Assembly: GCF_000175935.2 (NCBI RefSeq)
Contig: NC_014841.1
Location: forward strand, 1 to 64,000
From: Pantoea sp. At-9b
GTDB lineage: Bacteria > Pseudomonadota > Gammaproteobacteria > Enterobacterales > Enterobacteriaceae
Length of the DNA: 64,000 bases
Direction of reading: 5' to 3'
The position numbers and the translations under genes were made by a program. How positions within the stretch are numbered: position 1 is the first letter of the stretch; each line of letters starts with the position of its first letter. The notes under the pieces were generated by a model that was not told where the DNA came from, made no database searches, and saw only the letters and a program-made list of their open reading frames with translations. Shown in pieces: positions 1 to 8,903 of this stretch.

Positions 1-19
1 AAACTTCATGGGAGTCGTA

Positions 20-679
20 ATGAAAGGGCTGGATGCATTAATTAATCGCCAGGAGCCAGGGTGGGACATCGTGCAACAATGGCTGGCGGCTGCCACCAAC
101 AGCGTCGACGTTCTGGTTAAGGATAACGACCTCGCCGCTCAGGCTTTAATTGACCTCCAGGTAACCACGCGCTCCCCGCTGGGAGCCGTCGTTTACGAAA
201 CCGGCGGGTTGTTAATTGATGGAGGATGGCTGCGTATTCTGGGTTCTGGTCATCCACAATTACCGCGCAACCCCGTCGCCTGGACACGCTCCCTATCCCC
301 TGCTTTGCAGGCCCTGCTCATCGCTGATGATGCATCGGGTGGCTTCTTCGCCCTCAATGGTGGCGAGCTGGGTGACGATCAGGGGGGAATATACTACTTC
401 GCACCGGATTCCCTTGCATGGGAAAGCCTCGGGATGGGTTATTCAGGTTTTCTGGAGTGGGCATTCAACGGTGATCTGGAGATATTTTATCAGACGGTAC
501 GGTGGCAAGGATGGCGGGATGATATTGCCTCACTCAGCGGTAACGACGTTTATGCTTTTTTCCCTTTTCTGTGGACCGAACCGACATTGCCACTGGCGCA
601 GCGCAAGCGTTCCAGGATAGCGATTGCGGAACACTGGGCGCTTTCTCACGAATTAGCACAGGGCCTTAATCAGCGCTAA
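20..679 (+). CDS. DUF2625 family protein
   Basis: The protein (219 aa) opens with a short helix containing LDALINRQEPGWDIVQQW, the typical beginning of DUF2625 proteins, and continues with GGWLRILGSG and the acidic, aromatic-rich body (YYFAPDSLAWESLGMGYSGF) of that family. No signal peptide or membrane segment is visible, so it is probably cytosolic. The function of the family is unknown. An in-frame ATG lies 12 bases upstream at 8, but GGAG at 11-14 sits five bases before the ATG at 20, so I start there. It converges on the small gene at 742-951 and shares a terminator hairpin with it. Family assignment is from remembered sequence similarity. Confidence 0.8.
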   Translation: MKGLDALINRQEPGWDIVQQWLAAATNSVDVLVKDNDLAAQALIDLQVTTRSPLGAVVYETGGLLIDGGWLRILGSGHPQLPRNPVAWTRSLSPALQALLIADDASGGFFALNGGELGDDQGGIYYFAPDSLAWESLGMGYSGFLEWAFNGDLEIFYQTVRWQGWRDDIASLSGNDVYAFFPFLWTEPTLPLAQRKRSRIAIAEHWALSHELAQGLNQR

Positions 680-709
680 GTCTGCGAGTATTTCACTCCC
701 CGCTTGCAT

Positions 710-732
710 AAGAGGGGCCTTTGGCCCCTCTT
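710..732. terminator. bidirectional hairpin between convergent genes
   Basis: A perfect 10-bp stem (AAGAGGGGCC / GGCCCCTCTT) with a TTT loop lies between the stops of the DUF2625 gene and the convergent small gene. It can end transcription from both sides, although the U-tract is short. Confidence 0.7.
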
Positions 733-741
733 GATGACAAA

Positions 742-951
742 TCAATGTTTTTCTGCCGCGTTTGCCTGCTTCTTGTTGGCCAGATGATGACCCACTACAC
801 AACCTACCGCAGCACCAATCACAGCATGATGCTTGAGATGCCCGACCGCTGCGCCAGCCGCGGCGCCTTTCAGACAGCCCGCAGCCTGCGCCTCGGAGGT
901 AACAGACAACAACAGGCCCAACGTGACGACCAGCATCGAAAGCTTACGCAT
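742..951 (-). CDS. small exported glycine-zipper-like protein
   Basis: A 69-residue protein. Residues 1-23 form a signal peptide ending at AQA-AG. The mature part has two small-residue, glycine/alanine-rich stretches (GAAAGAAVGHLKHH and GAAVGCVVGHHLANKK) that look like a glycine-zipper two-helix hairpin of the kind found in small periplasmic or outer-membrane proteins. The His-rich patches are unusual and might bind metal; that is speculation. The ribosome-binding site is weak. It ends at the shared hairpin at 710-732. The exact family and function are not known to me. Confidence 0.65.
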   Translation of the reverse strand: MRKLSMLVVTLGLLLSVTSEAQAAGCLKGAAAGAAVGHLKHHAVIGAAVGCVVGHHLANKKQANAAEKH

Positions 952-1187
952 GTAAATTTAGTCCACTGAAATTTGATAAAGAACGGGATCACAGCATAAC
1001 GCTTGATATCCCAATGGATAATGAACAATTGCGCAAATTGATCGGGAGATCTGTAAGCATCGGTTAATAAATACGTTATCTTTTCAAACAGATAAAGAAA
1101 TGGCTAACCGGTCGCTCGATTGAGCCTTCAGGGGTATCAGGCGCTGGCAAACACGGATTGTGTTAGGCATCTGAAAACCAAACGGAA

Positions 1188-1209
1188 AAGGCCGCCCGAG
1201 GGCGGCCTT
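1188..1209 (-). terminator. terminator of DUF1471 gene (copy 1)
   Basis: Nine-bp GC-rich stem (AAGGCCGCC / GGCGGCCTT) with a CGAG loop, followed on the minus strand by TTTTCC. It lies just downstream of the stop of the gene at 1235-1444. Confidence 0.85.
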
Positions 1210-1234
1210 GTACTCACAGGCTTGCCAGCAACAA

Positions 1235-1444
1235 TTATTTGGTCAGTTCCGCTGACAGGTAAGCACCGTTATCCACGCGTGCACCGGTGATTTTATATGA
1301 TGCACCCGCCTGTTTTGCCTGAGCCGCGATTTTCGCTTCTGCGCCGTCCAGCGTTGAGGCCGAAGCCGTGATGCTTTGTGCAAAGCTAGCGAACGAAACC
1401 AGTGACAGGGCCGCAACTACAACGAAAGTTTTGATAGATTTCAT
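1235..1444 (-). CDS. DUF1471 (YdgH/BhsA/McbA-like) periplasmic protein, copy 1
   Basis: A 69-aa exported protein: signal peptide MKSIKTFVVVAALSLVSFASFA, then the DUF1471 fold signature (ASTLDGAEAKIAAQAKQAGASYKITGARVDNGAYLSAELTK). Family members such as BhsA, McbA and YhcN are small periplasmic stress and biofilm proteins of enterobacteria. Two ATGs are in frame (1450, 1444); the AGGA motif is well placed only for the second. A close paralogue lies at 13649-13858 in the same orientation, and the similarity extends into the 5' leader, so the two arose by duplication. The actual stress role of this copy is unknown. Confidence 0.88.
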   Translation of the reverse strand: MKSIKTFVVVAALSLVSFASFAQSITASASTLDGAEAKIAAQAKQAGASYKITGARVDNGAYLSAELTK

Positions 1445-1476
1445 GGTCATTTCCTCAGAGATAATTTTTAGTTGAT

Positions 1477-1491
1477 GGGGTGTTGTGCCCC
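1477..1491 (-). promoter_or_regulatory. 5'-leader hairpin of DUF1471 copy 1
   Basis: GGGG/CCCC stem with a 7-nt loop, 33 bases upstream of the start codon. The paralogue at 13.9 kb has a hairpin at the same distance (13890-13904) made of different bases (GAGGC/GCCTC). Keeping the pairing while the sequence changes suggests an RNA structure under selection. Confidence 0.5.
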
Positions 1492-1579
1492 AATATGAGA
1501 GAGAATAGACCTGTTACCAGAGGAGTAAAAGCTGAGGGTTTTGCTTTAAACAATCAAATAAATTGAATAAAAAGGCACC

Positions 1580-3106
1580 ATGCATTGGGGCGGTATCAAT
1601 GCCGACCGCATGAACCTTATTGATCATCACTTGTATTCAGGACACCGGGAAGTCCTGTTTAGCGCCCCTATAGCGACAGTGCGCGGCTATTCTGCGGACA
1701 TAAACGTGAATATTGTGAGGGCCCACTATCCGGAGACGATAATAATGTCCGACACAACCCAACCCGGTACGCCCCACGAGCACTACCGTTACGCCCGCGA
1801 GGGTGCACGTATACTGAAATCGACCTGCCTAGCGAAAAAAATAAATGAACACCGGAATCAGGTACGTTACCTACCGGGTCTGGAAATCCGGACCCATGCC
1901 AGCGGTGACCGGCAGACCGAAAATCTGCGGGTCGTCATCGTAAACAGCACGCGTATTCTGCACTGGCGGCAAGGCAAACCGGAAGATGTGCACAACAACC
2001 AGATGAGATTTAACGTGGCAGACCGTAGCGGCAGCACCCAGTCGGAGCTGGACCATGACGGAAACATCATCAGCCAGGAGCAGTATTACCCCTTTGGTGG
2101 CACAGCGTTATGGGCAACGCACAATCAGACGGAAGCCCGTTATAAAACGGTGCGCTATTCAGGTAAGGAGCATGATGTTACCTGCCTGGTGTATTACGGG
2201 TACCGTTATTATGCGCCCTGGCTGATGCGGTGGATCAATACTGACCCGGAAGGAACGGTAAATGGGTTGCATCTATATAAAATGGCCGATAACAACCCTG
2301 TCACTATTAAGGATGATGATGGACGTATGTGGCAACTCCCTGCGGAGCAGGATTTCGCTGCAGCAGCTGAACAATTAGGGGTTAATTTTGCCCGCAACCT
2401 TTTACAAAACCCACCCGTGGGGAATAAACCCATTCTGAACAATTTCGATTTTATCGCGTCTCTTGGCAGAACGCCGGGGTCGACTTCAAATGAAATTGCT
2501 CCAAATGATATGATGGCAATTATGTTTGCAGATAATATCCATGGCCAGCATCGTCTAAATATTTTAGGTCATGGTGAGCATCCTGCCGGAGCGCCGCAAG
2601 GATATCTCATGTTAAACGGTTATAATTACACTGCGCGTGACTTACTGGATGGATACCACATCAATCCTGAGCAATTCGACTGTATTCGCCTGGCGGTGTG
2701 CCATTCTGGGGAACGCGGCTTTTCAAGTTTAGCGGCAAGAATGTCGACAATGACGGGTAAACCGGTCACAGGCTTCGAGGGTACCGTCACCGCGCTGTAC
2801 CGTGGGTTTGCGATCAGACCACTAGAAACGCTGTCACAAGTCATATACAACCAAAGATGGCCTGTAGATCTGGAAAACCGACTTTTTGATCGTAGTTATT
2901 GGGCATTTGCGACTGAGCTTGGAAGAAATAATACCTGCCTTGGTGAAAATGAATCTTTTTTTAGTATCGGTACAGTAAATCCTTATGACCCACTAAGAAA
3001 TCCCTTCGAACATGCTAATTTTAGCTACGAGCCACGGTTTTTTTATACTCACGCTGGCAACAAAAATATGGTTGATCGTGAATGGATGCGTATCCGCCAT
3101 AATTAA
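1580..3106 (+). CDS. 5'-truncated Tc-toxin C subunit (TccC-like) with protease-like tail
   Basis: This 508-aa ORF carries only the last part of a TccC/Rhs shell: QVRYLPGLEIRT (about residue 94), HWRQGKPE, SQEQYYPFGGTALW, YSGKEHD, YYGYRYYAPWLMRW and NTDPEGTVNGLHLYKMADNNPVT (residues 215-240), the Rhs-associated core that in Tc toxins cuts off the C-terminal toxin. Full TccC proteins are roughly 900-1000 aa, so most of the cocoon is missing. After the core, residues 245-508 are a variable toxin-type domain with LGHGE (His331) and RLAVCHSGE (Cys374), which resembles a caspase/CHAT/C80-like His-Cys pair. The usual Asp in the DGLN motif is Asn here. The first 30 or so codons lie where the flank still resembles the DUF1471 leader region, so the ATG at 1580 may be accidental; ATG 1745 is an alternative. 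Probably a remnant or recombination cassette. Confidence 0.7.
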   Translation: MHWGGINADRMNLIDHHLYSGHREVLFSAPIATVRGYSADINVNIVRAHYPETIIMSDTTQPGTPHEHYRYAREGARILKSTCLAKKINEHRNQVRYLPGLEIRTHASGDRQTENLRVVIVNSTRILHWRQGKPEDVHNNQMRFNVADRSGSTQSELDHDGNIISQEQYYPFGGTALWATHNQTEARYKTVRYSGKEHDVTCLVYYGYRYYAPWLMRWINTDPEGTVNGLHLYKMADNNPVTIKDDDGRMWQLPAEQDFAAAAEQLGVNFARNLLQNPPVGNKPILNNFDFIASLGRTPGSTSNEIAPNDMMAIMFADNIHGQHRLNILGHGEHPAGAPQGYLMLNGYNYTARDLLDGYHINPEQFDCIRLAVCHSGERGFSSLAARMSTMTGKPVTGFEGTVTALYRGFAIRPLETLSQVIYNQRWPVDLENRLFDRSYWAFATELGRNNTCLGENESFFSIGTVNPYDPLRNPFEHANFSYEPRFFYTHAGNKNMVDREWMRIRHN

Positions 3107-3191
3107 AAGATCTACTGCGTTAAATGGCCCTTATTAAGGGGCGACGCCAGCCCGGTTAACAAAACTCGGCTGAAGGCAACAAATCATGTTG

Positions 3192-4172
3192 TCAGGTACT
3201 GGCACGCACTTCAAGGTGCCAGTCCATTATCACCCTCTCCGGCGGAGAATCCGGATGTTCGATCTTCTCCAGCAGCAGAGTGAAGGCTTTACGGCCAATA
3301 TCACGTGACGGCTGCACAATGGTGGTCAATGGCGGCGAAACCATTTCTGCCAGTTCTGTGCCATCAAAGCCCGCCACGGCAATATCCTGTGGCACCCGCA
3401 GGCCCGCCTGCTCAATCGCCGACATCGCCCCCGCAGCCAATGTATCAGAGACGGCAAACACCGCATCCGGTCGCGTTGCGCGCGCTAACAGATCGGCCAT
3501 CGCCTGTTTACCCGCATGGAAACTCAATTCACTGGCGTAAGCGATCGCCTGCCAGTCGCGCTGATGGGCTGCCAGCTCCTGCTGATAACCTTGCTGGCGT
3601 AGCTGCGCATACTTATAACTGAGATCGTGGTTCAGCAAGGCAATACGCTGACGGCCTTTCTTGATCAGATGACCTATCAACTGCCGCGAGGCATCAATGT
3701 CGCTGATGCCAACACTGGAAACATTCCCGGCGTCGGCATATTCGGCACACTGCACCCAAGGCGTGGAGCCAATCAACTCGGTTAACTCGGGCAAGGTAGT
3801 GATGGCATCCATGGTGATCACCCCATCGACAATTTTGCCGGACAGCAGTTGCAGGCTGGACCGCGAGCGATTGATATCGGAACCCGAGTTACACAGCAAA
3901 ATTCGGTAGCCGTTTTGTTCAGCCTGCTCCTCAATACCTTTAACCAGCTCCGCACAGAAGGGATTGGATATATCAGAAACCAGCACCAGCACCATTGAAC
4001 TGCGCGAAGTCCGCAACTGACGTGCCAGCAGGTTGGGTTGATAGTTGCTCTCTTTGATTGCCTCCAGCACTTTTACCCGATTTTTTTCCTTTACGGTGTC
4101 GCTGTTGTTCAGCACACGCGAAACCGTGGCCACGGAAACGCCCGCCAGCCTGGCGATTTCTTGGATAGACAT
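3192..4172 (-). CDS. LacI-family transcriptional regulator
   Basis: A 326-aa repressor-type protein. Residues 1-50 form the helix-turn-helix and hinge (SIQEIARLAGVSVATVSRVLNN, then NYQPNLLARQLRTSRS), followed by a periplasmic-binding-protein-like ligand domain (VLVSDISNPFCAELVKGIEEQAEQNGYRILLCNS; AVSDTLAAGAMSAIEQAGLRVPQDIAVAGFD). The pattern is close to the CytR/PurR/RbsR group. No sugar operon is adjacent: its neighbours are the TccC remnant and a divergent LysR gene, so the target cannot be read from context. Length is normal for the family. Confidence 0.88.
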   Translation of the reverse strand: MSIQEIARLAGVSVATVSRVLNNSDTVKEKNRVKVLEAIKESNYQPNLLARQLRTSRSSMVLVLVSDISNPFCAELVKGIEEQAEQNGYRILLCNSGSDINRSRSSLQLLSGKIVDGVITMDAITTLPELTELIGSTPWVQCAEYADAGNVSSVGISDIDASRQLIGHLIKKGRQRIALLNHDLSYKYAQLRQQGYQQELAAHQRDWQAIAYASELSFHAGKQAMADLLARATRPDAVFAVSDTLAAGAMSAIEQAGLRVPQDIAVAGFDGTELAEMVSPPLTTIVQPSRDIGRKAFTLLLEKIEHPDSPPERVIMDWHLEVRAST

Positions 4173-4339
4173 GTTGGCAATATTTCCTGCAGAGAAACTA
4201 ATGGCATGCAGGCTACCATAAATACCTCAGGCTGACGGCACGACACTTCCTTGCTGATAAGAAATAACGGCAAGGGTGGGTTTATTTTCCATGATATAGT
4301 TTTTCGCAATATCTTTAGCTCACCCTTCAGGTGAATGAC

Positions 4340-5239
4340 ATGAAAACCGATATCAGGAATCTGGATCTCAACCTGCTGAAAGCGCTGGACGCGCTGCTGG
4401 ATGAGCGTAGCGTCACGCGTGCCGCTGAACGGTTATCACTGACGCAACCCGCGGTCAGCGGTATGCTCACCCGGTTACGTGAATGTTTTGACGACCCGTT
4501 ATTCACGCGCGCGCAGCGCGGCATTATCCCTACCTTACGGGCGCTGGAGCTGGCTGCGCCGGTAAAAACTATCCTTGCGGAAGTCGGGGAGCTGTTGAAG
4601 CCGCGTGAATTCGATCCGGCCACGGCTGAAATGACCATCAATATCGCCGCGACAGATTATGCGTTACGTGCGGTGGTCGTGCCGTTTATGGCCGCCTTAC
4701 GTCAGCAGGCACCGGGTATCCGCGTGGCGGTGTTACCGGTGAATAACGACCTGTTGCCGATGCAGTTTGAACGTGGTGCGGTCGATGTCGCATTGATCAC
4801 CCCGGAAACCACTCCGCCCGAATTGCACGCAAAAACGCTGTACGCGGAAGATTACGTTTGCCTGCTGCGTGCCGATCATCCTTTGGCACCCTCCGGCGTC
4901 TTGTCTTTAGATGAATTCTGCTCACAGGATCATGCATTGGTGTCCTATGTTGGTGGCAGTTTTCACGGCGTCACCGATGAAGCACTGGCGACCCTGGGCC
5001 GCTCCCGCCGGGTGACACTGTCCGTGTGCAGTTTCCTGGTACTGCCGGAAATCCTGCGGGTGAGTGATTTGATTAGCGTGGTGCCACGCAGGCTGGCATT
5101 GAATACCACCGGATTAAAAATCGTGGCACCCCCGTTGGCTATTCCAGGTTTCACCAAGTCGGTCGCCTGGCATGAACGCACCCACCGCGATCCGGGACAT
5201 CGCTGGTTGCGAGATTTGTTATTTTCCACCGCGTTATGA
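4340..5239 (+). CDS. LysR-family transcriptional regulator
   Basis: A 299-aa regulator. The winged helix-turn-helix is at residues 6-65 (LDLNLLKALDALLDERSVTRAAERLSLTQPAVSGML..), followed by a type 2 periplasmic-binding-protein effector domain (MTINIAATDYALRAVVVPFM..). The LDLNLLKALDALL opening is typical of the NodD/PnbR-like branch. A GTG nine bases upstream is in frame, but AGG at 4329-4331 is spaced for the ATG at 4340. A small cupin gene follows 26 bases downstream on the same strand and is probably co-transcribed, so the regulator may control it. It diverges from the LacI gene. Confidence 0.88.
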   Translation: MKTDIRNLDLNLLKALDALLDERSVTRAAERLSLTQPAVSGMLTRLRECFDDPLFTRAQRGIIPTLRALELAAPVKTILAEVGELLKPREFDPATAEMTINIAATDYALRAVVVPFMAALRQQAPGIRVAVLPVNNDLLPMQFERGAVDVALITPETTPPELHAKTLYAEDYVCLLRADHPLAPSGVLSLDEFCSQDHALVSYVGGSFHGVTDEALATLGRSRRVTLSVCSFLVLPEILRVSDLISVVPRRLALNTTGLKIVAPPLAIPGFTKSVAWHERTHRDPGHRWLRDLLFSTAL

Positions 5240-5265
5240 ACCGTTAAATAACTTAAGAGGACTGG

Positions 5266-5613
5266 ATGATTTCTAAAGACAATGCCGAGCACTATGTCTG
5301 GGGTGAAGGCTGCGACGGATGGTATCTGGTCAAGCGCCAGGACATGCTGGTTATCCACGAAAAAATGCCACCGCATACTCAGGAAAAAAGACACTATCAC
5401 TCCGTCTCCAGGCAATTTTTCTTCGTCGTGAAAGGCGTACTGACCATGGAACTGGCAGGTGAAAAACAGGCGATCGCTGCTTTACAAGGCATCGAGATTC
5501 CCCCTGAGGCAAAACATCAGGCCAGAAACGACAGCGATGATGCGGTAGAATTTATTGTTATTTCCCACCCCAGCACACGCGGCGACCGCACTGACCTGCC
5601 TGACTTGGCGTGA
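5266..5613 (+). CDS. small cupin-domain protein
   Basis: A 115-aa single-domain cupin. Motif 1 is EKRHYHSVSRQFFFVVKGVLTMEL (metal-binding His pair with Gln in place of the usual Glu region) and motif 2 is IEIPPEAKHQARNDSDDAVEFIVIS. Such proteins may be isomerases, dioxygenases or simple ligand-binding proteins; the substrate cannot be deduced. AAGAGG lies well placed before the ATG. It follows the LysR gene closely and converges on the glutathione transferase gene. Confidence 0.82.
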   Translation: MISKDNAEHYVWGEGCDGWYLVKRQDMLVIHEKMPPHTQEKRHYHSVSRQFFFVVKGVLTMELAGEKQAIAALQGIEIPPEAKHQARNDSDDAVEFIVISHPSTRGDRTDLPDLA

Positions 5614-5668
5614 AAGGTAAAAGGCTGCCAGGCTCCGTAAAGTGGCAGCGGGTTGTCGTGGAAAAGGG

Positions 5669-6274
5669 TTACTTCTCAGCTTCGGCAGCCAGCGCCGCTT
5701 GCACAGCAGGTCTGTTGCCGATGCGCTTCAGATAGGTTTGCAGAGCGGGCCAGCGCTCCAGCTCAATAGCAAACAAAGTGCACCAGCTCATTACGGTAAA
5801 AAGATAAGCATCCGCAACGGTAAAACGATCCCCCATCAAAAACGCCTGTTGATTCAGCGTCTCCTGCAAGAAATCAAAGCGACTAAACAGCCTTGCGCGA
5901 AACACCGCCTCCACCGATGCGGGAAAGTCGGTACGAAACAAAGGAGCGGACCCCGCATGGATTTCGCTATTGATAAAACTCAACCATTCCTGCAAACGCA
6001 CACGGGCCCATGTATCCCGAGCCGGAGCAAGTCCGCATTCTGGTCTGAGATCCGCCAGATACTGAATGATCGCCGGGCCTTCCGTCAGGATTTGCCCGTC
6101 AGCCAGTTCCAGTGCTGCCACATACCCTTTCGCATTGATAGTACGGAAATCACGGCCATCGGCGGTCAGCTTGGTCTTGTTATCTACCCTCACCGGTTCA
6201 AACGGTAAACCCAGTTCTCGCAACACAATATGCGGGGAGAGTGAACAGGTGTTAGGGGCGTAATACAGCTTCAT
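5669..6274 (-). CDS. glutathione S-transferase, beta class (GstA-like)
   Basis: A 201-aa protein. The thioredoxin-fold N-terminus MKLYYAPNTCSLSPHIVLRELG carries the cysteine (Cys10) that binds glutathione in bacterial beta-class enzymes, and residues TEGPAIIQYLADLRPE form the glutathione-contact segment. The alpha-helical C-terminal domain contains FTVADAYLFTVMSW, a strong GST motif. It resembles E. coli GstA along its length. It conjugates or reduces electrophiles using glutathione in the cytosol. It is divergent from the LysR gene at 6408, which may regulate it. Confidence 0.9.
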   Translation of the reverse strand: MKLYYAPNTCSLSPHIVLRELGLPFEPVRVDNKTKLTADGRDFRTINAKGYVAALELADGQILTEGPAIIQYLADLRPECGLAPARDTWARVRLQEWLSFINSEIHAGSAPLFRTDFPASVEAVFRARLFSRFDFLQETLNQQAFLMGDRFTVADAYLFTVMSWCTLFAIELERWPALQTYLKRIGNRPAVQAALAAEAEK

Positions 6275-6407
6275 GTTGGCTCCGTCTGGCGTGGAAAAAT
6301 AGGCACGGCGTCAATAACTGCCGTGGGCATGACCATATTTGTCTCAGGTGCGTTAATCTGTAAAATTAATGTTTAAATGACGAACTATAAGCTGAGCTAC
6401 TGATAAA

Positions 6408-7292
6408 ATGATGAACTTGCTGCACTGGCAACTGCTGGCCGCGGTTGCCGATACACGCAACATCTCCCGGGCTGCCGAACGCGTGGGGATCACACAATCG
6501 GGTGCCAGCCAGGCGATCGCTCAGCTTGAAACCTCCCTGGGTTTTCAGATATTTACCCGCGAGCGACGAAATATCAGTGCCACCGCGCTGGGTGAACAGG
6601 TTATTGAGCATGCCCGATCGATGTTGACCAGCCTGGATGCGATTCGGAGGCTGGCTGACGACACTGCCGGGCTGCATCAGGGACGCATTCGCCTGGCAAG
6701 CTTTCCGTCGCTGATATCAAGGGTGTTGCCCGAGATGGTGCGTCATTTCCAGCGCCGCCATCCGGGCATCAACCTGATTGCGCTAGAGGGTACAGATGAG
6801 GAAGTTGAAGAATGGCTGGCCTCCGGTACCGTGGAATTAGGTGTGGTGCTCAACCCGTCCCCAGGTCGGGCGGAATTGATGCTGGGATACGACGCCTGGG
6901 TAGCCGTTCTGCCTGTCAGTCATCCGCTGGGCCGACGCGCCCGTGACGCCGGGATTAGCCTGGAAGAACTGGCAGAACAGCCTTTCGTGCTCGCCACCGG
7001 TGGCTGTGCCGTGAACGGATTGAGTCTGATGAAAAAAGCAGGTTTGAACCTGACGGACATCCGGGTGACAGTGCGCGACTGGGCCAGCGCCTGTGTGCTG
7101 GTGCGTGAGGGTATGGGGATAGCGTTGATGCCGGAATCAACCTTGCCAGAGGAGCAACATGGCCTCCGGGTAATGCCATTAGCACCAACGATTCAACGGG
7201 AATTTGGCCTGGTATGTTCGGATGCGGGTAAAAATATGCGTCCGGTGCAGGCTTTCATTGAAGAGCTGCGAAAAGCAGCGGACCGACGCTGA
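6408..7292 (+). CDS. LysR-family transcriptional regulator
   Basis: A 294-aa LysR protein: helix-turn-helix in residues 4-62 (LHWQLLAAVADTRNISRAAERVGITQSGASQAIAQLE), then a substrate-binding domain (GRIRLASFPSLISRVLPEMVRHFQRRHPGINL; VREGMGIALMPES). It is transcribed away from the gstA-like gene with a 133-bp AT-rich intergenic region, the usual arrangement for a LysR regulator and its target. No strong ribosome-binding site precedes the ATG pair at 6408. Confidence 0.87.
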   Translation: MMNLLHWQLLAAVADTRNISRAAERVGITQSGASQAIAQLETSLGFQIFTRERRNISATALGEQVIEHARSMLTSLDAIRRLADDTAGLHQGRIRLASFPSLISRVLPEMVRHFQRRHPGINLIALEGTDEEVEEWLASGTVELGVVLNPSPGRAELMLGYDAWVAVLPVSHPLGRRARDAGISLEELAEQPFVLATGGCAVNGLSLMKKAGLNLTDIRVTVRDWASACVLVREGMGIALMPESTLPEEQHGLRVMPLAPTIQREFGLVCSDAGKNMRPVQAFIEELRKAADRR

Positions 7293-7315
7293 TGGCCTGC
7301 ACCCTACTTTTCCCC

Positions 7316-8557
7316 TTAGGCTCTCCCCGGTTTTAACTGGCGTAACAGGTAGATTTTCGTAGCCACAGACACCAGCAACGCCAGCGCCAATGCCCAGACA
7401 AACATCTGCATCATCGCCTCATAACTCCCGGTACTTTGTCGCAGCAACGAGGATACCGAAGAACCCGCCAGTCCCGCTAACGCCCAGGCGGTTAACACAT
7501 ATCCGTGGATAGCACTGACCTGGCGGGAACCAAATATGTCACCAATGTAGGCAGGTAACGTGGAAAATCCGCCGCCATAGCAAGTAATGATCAGCAGCAG
7601 AACGATTTCAAACAATAAAACATCATGCAAACCGGGCAGCAGCCAAAACGCGACTATTTGCAGAATAAAAAAGATAATGTAGGTATTGGGGCGACCAATA
7701 ATATCGGAGAAGGATGCCCACAGGATTCGACCCAACCCATTAAATAAGCCGATCATCCCTACCAGCGATCCCGCCGCTATCGCTGATATCGCGGTGGCTT
7801 CCTGAGCCAAGGGAGACGCCACAGAAATAAGCGCGATACCACAGGTAATATTAATGAACATCATCAGCCACAAACCAAAAAAACAACGAGTACGGACAGC
7901 TTCATTGGCCGACATGGGTATAACGCCTTGCGCAGGTAATTTCCCCTCTTTTATGTTTAATCCAGTAGGCTGCCAGTTTTCTGGCGGTAACTTCAGGCAA
8001 GAGGAGGAAATCGACATGATGACGGCATAAACGACCCCTTGAATGAAAAATGTCTGAGAAATACCTATTGAGGCGATGAGTAAACTCATAATCGGTCCAC
8101 CTGCAAAAGCCCCAAAGCCGAACCCCATAATTGCCAGTCCGGTCGCCAGACCACGCCTGTCAGGGAACCATTTCATCAGCATTGAAACCGGGGTGACATA
8201 ACCCGTACCCAAACCGACGCCGCCGACCAGACAGGAAAACAGTAATCCCCCTAACCGTAGGCTGTTGTCAGTCACCATCTCTGAGGTGGCAAAGCTTGCC
8301 CCCAACAGGCCAGCAACCCACAAAAATGTTGAAATGAAGCCCGACAAACGAGGCCCTCGCCGTTCAACCACATGCCCCATGATCGCCGCAGATATTCCCA
8401 GTACGAAGATAGCCAGACCAAAAGGAATACCCGCTTCAAATTCACTCCAGCCAAACACATCTATAAAAGGTTTTTTAAACACGCTCCATGCATAGACTGA
8501 TCCCAAAGAAATATGGATACCCACAGCTGCGGCTGCAATAACCCAGCGATTACTCAT
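7316..8557 (-). CDS. OFA-family MFS transporter (YhjX-like)
   Basis: A 413-aa integral membrane protein with about 12 hydrophobic segments. The opening RWVIAAAAVGIHISLGSVYAWSVFKKPF is characteristic of the oxalate/formate antiporter (OFA) family, which includes E. coli YhjX, induced by pyruvate. Other family landmarks are YVTPVSMLMKWFPDRRGLATGLAIMGFGFGAF and FNGLGRILWASFSDIIGR. It probably moves a small monocarboxylate across the inner membrane; the substrate is not certain. It stands alone and converges with the LysR gene 24 bases away. Confidence 0.85.
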   Translation of the reverse strand: MSNRWVIAAAAVGIHISLGSVYAWSVFKKPFIDVFGWSEFEAGIPFGLAIFVLGISAAIMGHVVERRGPRLSGFISTFLWVAGLLGASFATSEMVTDNSLRLGGLLFSCLVGGVGLGTGYVTPVSMLMKWFPDRRGLATGLAIMGFGFGAFAGGPIMSLLIASIGISQTFFIQGVVYAVIMSISSSCLKLPPENWQPTGLNIKEGKLPAQGVIPMSANEAVRTRCFFGLWLMMFINITCGIALISVASPLAQEATAISAIAAGSLVGMIGLFNGLGRILWASFSDIIGRPNTYIIFFILQIVAFWLLPGLHDVLLFEIVLLLIITCYGGGFSTLPAYIGDIFGSRQVSAIHGYVLTAWALAGLAGSSVSSLLRQSTGSYEAMMQMFVWALALALLVSVATKIYLLRQLKPGRA

Positions 8558-8903
8558 GATAACCTCTTCATCAACATTCCATGATATTAAAATTATTTCC
8601 TGGTGACGCCAATTAATGCTTATTACTTACCTCCCCACCACTGATTATAAAAAAGGCATAAATTCACTTCAATTGAACGAAACAAATAAACAGATAAATA
8701 TCAGAAGAGATTTTTCATGAATAATAACAGAGAGAAACTTAGGCTTAATATAATACTGAGCCACAAGATGCCTCCTGAATGATGCTTCGCAGGGTTCAGA
8801 TGGACGGCTTCCTGATAGCGATTTTGCCACGGGGTGTCCCCCTGACATTGACGGGATGACGGATACCCGGTCAAGCTCAACCGGGCACCATCAGGCGGGT
8901 TGA
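8558..8903. other. intergenic region, no gene seen
   Basis: About 345 AT-rich bases upstream of the OFA transporter. The part nearest 8558 should hold that gene's promoter. Near 8859-8877 a short CCCGGT/ACCGGG stem lies just downstream of the lipoprotein gene's stop and may end its transcription; there is no clear U-tract. I see no convincing ORF. Confidence 0.4.

Noticed and set aside
5642..6208. 188-codon plus-strand ORF
   Set aside because: Antisense to the well-supported glutathione transferase gene.
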